This document shows, in pieces, positions 55,981 through 64,000 of a DNA stretch of 64,000 nucleotides. Every line of letters begins with the position of its first letter. Within the stretch, counting starts at the first letter, position 1. A program made the translations under genes and the position numbers. A model generated the notes under the pieces. It did no database searches and was not told the origin of the DNA. It saw nothing but the letters and a program-made list of their open reading frames with translations. The stretch comes from Prunus persica (lineage: Eukaryota > Streptophyta > Magnoliopsida > Rosales > Rosaceae): positions 5,174,440 through 5,238,439 of the forward strand of contig NC_034011.1 in NCBI RefSeq assembly GCF_000346465.2. Direction: 5' to 3'.

Positions 55981-58900
55981 TCAAACACATGAGCAAAGGC
56001 CAATGGACTGTCGAAGAGTGACATGTTTTTGAAAGTCCAGGGCCTTGGTGAGTATATCTGCTAGCTGCTTCACAGAGGGAACAAATTCCAAAGAAAGAAT
56101 TTTGTCTTCCACAAGATCTCTAATAAAGTGATGCCTAATGTCTATATGCTTAGTTCTAGAATGCTGAACAGGATTTTTAGAAATATCAATAGCACTCATG
56201 TTGTCACAGTAGATTAGAAAACAAGATTGAGCAAGACCATAGTCTTCCAACATTTGTCGCATCCAAAGGAGTTGAGTGCAGCAACTCCCAGCAGCAACAT
56301 ACTCTGCTTCAGCAGTGGATAGAGAGACAGAGTTCTATTTTTTGCTATGCCAAGCAACAAGGTTGTTGCCAACATAAAAGACTCCCCCGGAAGTGCTTTT
56401 TCTCTCATCACTACAGCCTGCCCAATCGGCATCACTATACCCAACAAGGTTGACACACGTGTCATAGGTATACCACAAACCAAACTCAACAGTTCCACTC
56501 ACATATTTAATGATTCTCTTGACAGCAAATAGGTGAGACTCCTTTGGATCACTTTGAAACCTAGCACACACACCAACACTAAAAGAAATATCCGGTCTAC
56601 TTGCAGTTAAGTAGAGAAGACTTCCTATCATGCTTCTATAGAGAGTATGATCCACACTTTTGCCATGTAAGTCTCTATGAATTTTAGCACTAGTGCTCAT
56701 TGGAGTTCTTGCAGATTTTGCACCCTCCAAACCAAATTTTTTCACAATATTTTTGGCATATTTCGATTGAGATACAAAGATCCCATCATGGTTTTGTTTG
56801 ATTTGAAGACCTAAGAAATAGTTAAGCTCACCCACAAGACTCATCTCAAACTCACTAGTCATGACATGAATAAAATCTTGAACATGTAAATCAGAGGTAG
56901 AGCCAACAACAATATCATCAACATACACTTGAGCAATCAAGACATCCTTTTTGAATCTTTTTACAAACAAGGTTTTGTCAACCGACCCTCTAACATAGCC
57001 ATTTCCTAGAAGATGAGAGGATAACCTCTCATACCATGCTCTAGGAGCTTGTTTCAAACCATAGAGAGCCTTTTTTAACCGGAACACATCATTTGGATTA
57101 TGTGGATCCTCAAAACCCTTTGGTTGCTCAACATACACCTCTTCATTCAAAATACCATTCAAGAAAGCAGTTTTGACATCCATTTGATAAAGTTTGAATT
57201 TCAGGTGACAAGCAATAGCAAGAAGTAATCTAACTGATTCTAATCTTGCAACAGGGGCAAAAGTTTCATCAAAGTCAATGCCTTCCATTTGAGTGTAACC
57301 TTGAGCAACCAATCTAGCTTTGTTTCTAACAATATTACCTTGCTCATCAGTCTTATTTTTGAAAATCCACTTAGTACCGATAACATTGGTATTGGTTGGT
57401 CTAGGGACAAGGTACCAAACATCATTTCTGACAAACTGATTCAGCTCCTCTTGCATGGCAAGGAACCATTCACCATGGTTCAAAGCCTCTTTCACATTCC
57501 GAGGTTCTTCCTTTGAGACATAACACACATGGCTAATTTCTTGGGCTATTTGTTTCCTAGTTCTCACTCCCTGATGAAGAGGACCAATAATGACACTCTC
57601 AGTTTGAGGGAGAGGACTATGATCTGCATGAGTGCTGGAAACCTGGACAGATGGGATGGAACTAGAGGCTGGTGAAGTTGACAGGTCAACTGGGACAGGA
57701 TTTCCAAAAGATGACAGGTCAACCACAAGATCCAGACCTGGAGGTTCTTGCACAGGAGGAGGAGGAAGAAGATCATCCTCATCCAATGCCATCTCGGTAG
57801 AGGCAGCAAAATCATCAATATTGACATTTATGGATTCAATGATGGTTTTGGTCCTATAGTTGTACACTCTATAGGCTCGACTTGAAGTAGAATACCCAAG
57901 AAATATTCCCTTATCACACTTAGAGTCAAACTTAGCAAGGTGTTCCCTATCTCTCAGGATATAGCATGTGCTACCAAAGACTCTAAAATATGACACATTA
58001 GGCTTTTTCCCTTTCCAAATCTCATAAGGTGATTGTTTTGTACCAGATCTCAAAAATACCCTGTTTGAGATGTAACAGGCTGTACTTACAGCTTCAGCCC
58101 AAAAATGTTTAGCAAGATTTTTGCTATTTAGCATCACCCTAGCCATCTCAACAAGAACTCTATTCTTCCTCTCCACAACACCATTTTGCTGAGGTGTAAT
58201 AGGAGCAGAGAACTCATGTTTAATTCCCATTTCATCACAAAATTTCAGAAATTGTGAATTCTCAAACTCAGAACCATGGTCTGTTCTAATTCTAACAAGA
58301 GGCAGATGACTAGTCATCTTCTCTTTTTGCAAGAGATGACAAACAGATTTGAACCTTTGAAAAGTATCAGATTTCTCACGTAAGAATGAGACCCAAGTGA
58401 ACCTAGAGAAATCATCAACCATGACGAGAATATATTTCTTTCCACCAAGGGACAAGGTTTGGATAGGACCAACAAGGTCCATGTGAACAAGTTCAAGACT
58501 TACATTTGTTTGAATGTGTTTGACCTTTTTATGTGACACTCTAACTTGCTTGCCTAATTGACATCCTTCACAAACATGTTGATCAGATTTGTCAAGCTTT
58601 GGTAGACCACTCACTAACTCTCTCTTGGACAATTTATGCAAATCTCTAAAATTCACATGTCCAAGTCTTTGATGCCACAAGACGCTCGTTTCATTCACAA
58701 CCTTGTTGCAAACAACATCTTTTGTGTCATTGACACCATCAATGCAATAACAATTGTCCCTTGACCTTGTCACGCTCACAATCTCATTATCACCTTTTCC
58801 AATGATTTTGCAACCATGCTTGGAGAATCTAACTTCTACAATTCCATCATCACACAATTGACTCACACTAATGAGATTGGAGGTGAGACCCTCAACAAAT

Positions 58901-61002
58901 CTAACATTCTTAAGCTCGGGTAAACCAGGGATACACACAGTACCTTTTCCAACTACTTGAGACTTGTGACCACCACCAAAAGTCACAGTGCCTCCATCAA
59001 AAGGAGTGAGAGATGAGAAGACACTCTTATCACCAGACATATGTTTGGAACAGCCACTATCAAAGTACCAAGAATTGGTGTTTGAAGCAGCAAAAGCATT
59101 GAGCACAACAAGACATTTGGTCTGACCTTTTGCAACCCAAGTAGACTTAGGAACAATGGGTGAACTCATTTTAAGGGAGACAAGTTTGGCAATCTTAGTT
59201 ACTTCATTTAGCAAATGATCAACTTGATCTTGCAAAGATCTGGAATTCCTTTTAGATTTTGAAGGCAGATTTCTGGTCTTATCTTTGCTGTACCTATGAC
59301 AGTCTGGTCGGATATGACCAGTCAACCCACACCTGTGACAAGTTGGGACAAACTTAGATTTCTTGACAACCTGCTGAACATCAAGAGGAACAGTGACTGG
59401 AGTTTTTGACTTGACAAACTTAGTGGTAAAACTAGACGAACTAGAATCAAGATGATTAAATCCAAGACCACCTTTGTCCCCATGAAGTTTTCCCATATTC
59501 AACATTCTGTCAATTTTTGAGGCACCAATGGTCATAGACAAAATCTTACTTTTTGCTTCATTCAATTCTCCTAGGAGCTGTTTGTTTGAGTTCTGAAAAA
59601 CAATGTTACTTGCCTTGAGCACATTAACTTGATTTTCAAGATTACTCCTAATTGACACAAAAGTAGCAATTTCTTTTTCTAGAGACACAAATTTGTCGCT
59701 CAATTCCTTTTTGGTTTCTTTTAGGATGAGAATTTCATGTTGAAGATCTTGGTTATTGCCTTCAAGATTGAGACTCTCTTCTTTCAAAGACAAAGTCTCT
59801 TTGAACAAGCAATCATATTTTCTACCTAATGATTCATATGACTGGTCATCTGACTCAGAGTCAGATTCATCAGACACAGGCTGTACAGAGACAACAAAGG
59901 CAACCTGTTGGTCATCATCATCAGAGGAAGATGAATCCTCTTGAGACACTTCACTTTCACTCTCACTCCAGGTCACTTTCATGGCCTTGTCCTTTCCCTT
60001 GGAGTATTTTTTCTGATTGTTTGCACAGTCGGCAGCATAGTGTCCAGTGCCTCCACATGTGAAGCATTTGACAGATTTTCTAAAATCTTTAGTGAAAGGT
60101 TTGACAACCTTGTTCCTCTCATTAGACCTATCAGTTGATGGTCTAAAATGACTCTCACTACCAAAGCTGCCCTCTCTAGCAAACTTACCCTTATCCTTAA
60201 GAATTCTCCTAAATTTTTTGACAAACAAGGCCATCTCATCCTCAAAAACAGAGGATTTTTCACTACCTTTCGGAGAGGCAACATGCACTCCTTGAAGTGC
60301 AATATTTTTTGATTTTTTTGTATCATTTTCTTCCATATTCAACTCCATCTCATAGGTTTTCAATTTTCCTACAAGTTTCCCAAGCTTGATTTCATTTAGG
60401 TTTTGAACCTCCATGATTGCAGTTTTCTTAGCTCTAAACCTAGAAGGTAGAACACGAAGAATTTTCTGAACAACAATAAGCTCTTCAATAGGTTGACCAA
60501 GACTCATGGCTTCATTTGTGATCATCTCAACTCTCCCATAGAACTCAGAAATAGACTCAGTTTCAGACATCCTAAGTTCTTCAAATTGTGCAAGCACCAT
60601 CTGAAGTTTTAAGGTTCTAACTTGGTCATCCCCTTCATGAACCACCCTTAGTTTATCCCAAGCCTGCTTCGCATTTGGGATGTGTTGTATATGTGAAAAC
60701 TGTGTACTAGAGAGGGCTGTTACTAAGGCATTTCTGGCCTTCTTGTTTGAATATGCAGCATACACCTCAGCTTCAGTCCAATCTGCCCTAGGCTTGGGCA
60801 CAACAGCATTCTCAACAGTCTTAACTGGAGCAACCCACTCTTTTGTGAGATACTCACTTGCACACTCATCAAGAGCATCAAGGAATATCTCAAACTTTTC
60901 TCTCCATGCAGCGTAGTTATTTCCGTCAAAGAAAGGAGGGGAGTTGCAAGAACCAGCAACTCGATCCCTTTCCATAGTGAGCACACCTAAACACCAAAAC
61001 AA
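55981..61002 (-). pseudogene. Copia gag-pol polyprotein with one in-frame stop
   Basis: 1555 codons run from 61002 to a TAG at 56337-56335, and the same frame continues open to 55981. In order: gag ([19 protein letters not shown], residues 25-43), CCHC knuckle at 313-326, an acidic and coiled-coil stretch (345-490), second CCHC at 555-568, protease DSG at 648-650, integrase zinc motif (H777, H782, C811, C814) and D842, D908, E944 with D35E spacing, reverse transcriptase D1275 and YVDD at 1360-1363, and RNase H with D1524. The TAG falls inside RNase H before its end, so the product is truncated there. A start ten codons later (MERDRVAG) is equally plausible. Codon integrity elsewhere suggests a young mutation. 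Confidence 0.9.
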
Positions 61003-61037
61003 ATCCTAGGATCTCTCTATTTGTGTTAAGAGCTGAA

Positions 61038-61049
61038 GCTCTGATACCA
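61038..61049 (-). other. Primer-binding site (initiator tRNA-Met)
   Basis: The minus strand reads TGGTATCAGAGC two bases inside the 5' LTR, the standard complement to initiator tRNA-Met used by copia elements. Confidence 0.9.
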
Positions 61050-61051
61050 AT

Positions 61052-62317
61052 TGAAATTGGCACTTAGGTGACGAGGGGTAAATTTAATGACACTACCAAA
61101 ACACAATAACCTTCACACACTTTAAAACTTGACTAAGCACACTTATGACTAGTCAACAGATAGTCAGAAACAATCACAATCAAGATTGCAAACAAATCAT
61201 GCCACAAGGTACCTGCAACACTAGAAGATTACTAGTGACAACCTAAGCACTCAGAAGGACCCGTCAATCTAGGCGTCCCTTGTGCTAGCAACAACTATGG
61301 TGAAAGTGTGTGAAATCATCTTAATCAAGTAAACAACAAACAGCAGATACAGATGACTAATCAACCACCAAGAACATAAACCCAGAAAAATTACAGATAA
61401 GCAAATCAGAATTTGTTCACCCAGAAACCCACCATTGGGAAAAAACTGGGGGTCATCAACCGACCAGGCAATCCACTAAGTAGAAAAAGATTCTTACAAA
61501 GGAAACACAATCAAGCTCAAGAAACACCTAGGTCTATTTAGGTAGATGAGCAATACCTCCTTCGTGCAATCTTCTTCTCCAACTTAGCAAAGCTTGAAGC
61601 TGAGTTCATCATGGCAATGGCAGCTCCTTCTCAGCTCGTTCATCCCATGGCACTAGCTTCCAAGCTTCCAACTCAAAATCGAAACCAGAATTTGGATTCA
61701 AAGGAGAATGACCAATTTCCTCAAGAAACCATTCTCTTGAAGAAATTAGTCTTGAATCAAACCTAGATATAAATGAGAGTGATTTATGCAGCTAGATGAG
61801 ATTCAGAGACACATGCAGTTTTTCAAGAGATAGAATTCATTTCGGAAAAAAACTCATGAATCACATATATGGTTCTCTGTTGAGCAAGAAGAAGAGAAAG
61901 CATCCAAGCAATCTTTCCCAAATCTTGCACCCAAAAGAGACGGCTACCAAATTCGGAAAGCCCTAACATATAGAGACAGAAATTCCCTTAGGTCATAATG
62001 CCTGCCTGGCAGCCGACAGAGAAAATAGAATAAGACAAAAAAAGTTTGTTATCCAGCTGGAAATCCTACAGAGCAAGGATGACTAGTCATCCAGATGACT
62101 AGTCATCATTTTATGAAAACAGTTTTAATGCCATGATATGCAATGCATACTTACCTTTGTCAAATTGCTTGAACCTCCATAGGATAGATGTTAGTTTAAG
62201 AACACCTAGAGTAGCTATTCTTAAACTAAGCTTGAGCTTGATAAAATACAAAAAATCCTATTACATAACTTGTCAAGGGAAGCCAAAAAAAAATAACTCA
62301 AAATTCATACATTAACA
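61052..62317 (-). mobile_element. 5' LTR of the Sirevirus-like element
   Basis: 1266 bp with TG...CA ends (plus-strand TGAAATTGG...ACATTAACA). It holds two adjacent palindromes GATGACTAGTCATC (62080-62106) and a further GATGACTAATCAAC near 61351. It would contain the promoter on the minus strand, but I could not fix a TATA box. Confidence 0.88.
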
Positions 62318-62324
62318 ATGGTGA

Positions 62325-62425
62325 TTAAATATTTGAATATATTTCAACAGTGAACAGTATAGCCTTGTAGCTATACGAATTAAATATTTGAATATATTTC
62401 AACGGTATAGCCGCGCGGCTATACT
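62325..62425. repeat. Palindrome-cored dispersed repeat, two copies
   Basis: AAATATTTGAATATATTTCA precedes GTATAGCCTTGTAGCTATAC (62357-62376), and the same leader precedes the perfect 20-bp palindrome GTATAGCCGCGCGGCTATAC (62405-62424). The spacing between cores is 48 bp, compared with 74 bp at 53634-53727, so the unit is a short tandem-prone repeat. Confidence 0.75.
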
Positions 62426-62429
62426 AATT

Positions 62430-64000
62430 GGTCCAAACATGACCTTCTCTGAAATGCCAAAGAGTGCAGAGAGTGAGTGTGTGGGAGAGAGAGGGTGGGG
62501 AGAGGGAGAGAGAGTTGGTGGTGTGAGAAGGGGGTGGGTGTGTGGGTTTGCCATCGGGTAGGGTGTGTGGGGGTGGTGGGTTCTGATGGGTGGCTGTGGT
62601 TCTATTTTCCACTGCTTTTTTTTTTCTTTTCAAATTTTCTTAATTAGCTTATGTAGTATGTACACATCAGCTGTCACATTATGTAATATAAAATTGTGGT
62701 ATAAAAATATGGTAAGACTAGTATTATTCTTATCCCTCTTCATATCGATACAATTTAAATGTTAATTTTTGGTTTTAAAACTTTCCACTTTCCACTTAGA
62801 TTGATAAAATGAAAGTCGAAATAATGAGAAATGAAATTTGTCACTATAATCAGTCTCGAGATTTTAAGGGTTTTATGCAAAAATACAATTCTACTCACAC
62901 AATTTTTTTTTCAATAATTATAAAGACATTACATATATATAAAGAACTTCTAATTATTGGAATAACTTACTCCTTTTTACAAAGTGAAATAATTTCTTAA
63001 TATTTTTAAGCATAAAAAGCACCTTTAGTTAAGAGTGCTGCTATTTCCATCCGCATATCCTATTTTCCCACCCAACATGTAATTTGAAAAAAAATACAAT
63101 CTTGTCTTTTCACTCACCATTATTCTTAAGGTGGGTGAGGAAATAGGACATGTAGGTGAAAATAGCATCACTTTTAGTCAAAAATATATTAAATAAGATA
63201 ATCATTGGATTATATTGATGGGTATATAACTTTCAACCATTTAAGACTTGCAAAAAGAAAAATAAAAGGAAAAATTTGCTTGTTAGAAACCAAAAGCTCA
63301 AATATCATATTCATAAATTTGTAAGAGAAGCCCAAAAGGCTATCACACCATTACAGAGAAAGGGCTTTACCATATAAGGATAAATAAGAGGGCACCAAGA
63401 TAAAATAGTCCAGTTTTTCAAAAATTGTACAAATCAGTCGAATCATTGTCCGACAGTGGGATGAAATAAACTCTTAAGTCACTCATGCAGAGTAACATTG
63501 AACAACTCTCGGGTCACCATCCGACAGTAACTGGACTGATTTGTCCAATTTCTGAAGGACTGGACCATTTTAACATTTTGTCTTGTGTGAAGGAATTTTT
63601 TTTTATCATTTTCTGTTAAGAGAATCGTACTAGGCCTGGTAAAACCAACTGTGCTTGGCACATATCATTACATGGCTAAAATTTTTGGGGCCTAAAATTG
63701 TGTAAACCGTTGGACTATTTACCTGGGTTGCTTTTTTCTTTTGCCCAAACAATCTATATTTACTTAATTAACTACTAGCCTATTCGCACGCGCTTCTGCA
63801 ATTGTGAGAGGTTTTTTTAAAAAAAAAAATTTAATTATTTTAGAATTTAAAAAAATAATGGGTAGTTGTGTTCCATAAAAATAAGACCTATTATCTAATT
63901 TTGTTTTAATATGAAAAAGTGTGAATTTACCATATTATCCTCATTTAATTAATAATTTCAATTCTTAATGTTTGCATAACTAATTACATTTTTTTGGTAT
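62430..64000. other. Right-end spacer with G-rich stretch and a small MITE
   Basis: 62465-62590 is strongly G-rich (GTGGGAGAGAG, GGGGTGGGTGTGTGGG), and could be a promoter-proximal or quadruplex-forming stretch, but no gene follows in the window. 63040-63175 is a foldback element related to 22839-22930. The remainder is AT-rich with no recognised gene. Confidence 0.45.
63040..63175. repeat. Foldback MITE related to the beta'-COP intron 17 copy
   Basis: GCTATTTCCATCC and CCTATTTTCCCACCC at the left pair with GGGTGAGGAAATAGGACAT and GTGAAAATAGCA at the right. The sequence blocks match 22839-22930, confirming a dispersed miniature family. Confidence 0.6.

Larger units (their letters stand above)
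54295..62317 (-). mobile_element. Sirevirus-like Ty1/copia retrotransposon
   Basis: The element is 8023 bp between perfect 5-bp target duplications ATGGT (54290-54294, 62318-62322). On the minus strand the order is 5' LTR (62317-61052), tRNA-Met primer-binding site, gag-pol (61002-55981), a long non-coding region with repeated GACTAG motifs, the start of a third frame (54684 leftwards), and a 131-bp stub of the 3' LTR. The stub is identical to the matching end of the 5' LTR, so insertion was recent. The long polyprotein with two zinc knuckles and the extra downstream frame point to the Sirevirus lineage, which is an inference. Most of the 3' LTR and third frame have been deleted, so the copy is defective. 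Confidence 0.88.

Noticed and set aside
62460..62600. G-rich stretch as a candidate promoter or quadruplex
   Set aside because: No gene follows in the window and the G-runs are irregular; kept only as a note in the spacer.

Overview
This is a gene-poor, repeat-rich stretch of a eudicot plant nuclear genome. The evidence is GT-AG introns, plant-type coatomer, NUP50 and thionin-like genes, Ty1/copia and Ty3/gypsy LTR elements, plant L1-type LINEs, CACTA, Tourist and Mutator-like elements, and AT-rich intergenic DNA. The repeat style and protein sequences suggest Rosaceae, but that is an inference.

Layout. 1-6.9 kb: no gene; several inverted-repeat elements, including a MITE (5777-6536) carrying a G-box and two TGACGTCA palindromes. 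7.0-9.4 kb: an intact ten-exon, 312-residue gene encoding only the N-terminal WD40 propeller of beta'-COP. 10.3-14.9 kb: remains of a small secreted Cys-rich protein gene followed by a decayed LINE, itself hit by a solo LTR. 16.5-28.9 kb: the complete beta'-COP (COPI coat) gene, 24 coding exons plus an alternative terminal exon, with a Mutator-like element in intron 17 and a 141-bp tandem duplication over the exon 13 acceptor. 30.1-33.2 kb: NUP50-type nucleoporin gene with a 5'UTR intron. 33.5-40.2 kb: repeat graveyard (LINE-like tails, a gypsy gag/protease relic with one LTR, a Tourist MITE, TGTACCTA-rich DNA). 40.3-51.9 kb: a direct segmental duplication with three thionin-like genes on the minus strand and a fourth remnant. 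Unit 1 was later hit by a LINE fragment, a CACTA element and a Tourist MITE, and unit 2 preserves the empty sites. 54.3-62.3 kb: a young Sirevirus-like copia element on the minus strand with an exact 5-bp target duplication, one nonsense codon and a deleted 3' LTR. It lies near an unusual dispersed palindrome (core GTATAGCCGCGCGGCTATAC).

The genes are not a pathway. Beta'-COP and its short tandem paralogue concern Golgi-to-ER retrieval, NUP50 concerns nuclear import and the pore, and the thionin-like cluster is probably secreted defence peptides. The main stories are gene duplication with truncation, local gene conversion, and nested insertions that can be ordered from empty sites in the neighbouring duplicate. 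No CRISPR, rRNA or tRNA gene was recognised. All exon boundaries were read by eye from GT/AG signals, frame continuity and family similarity.
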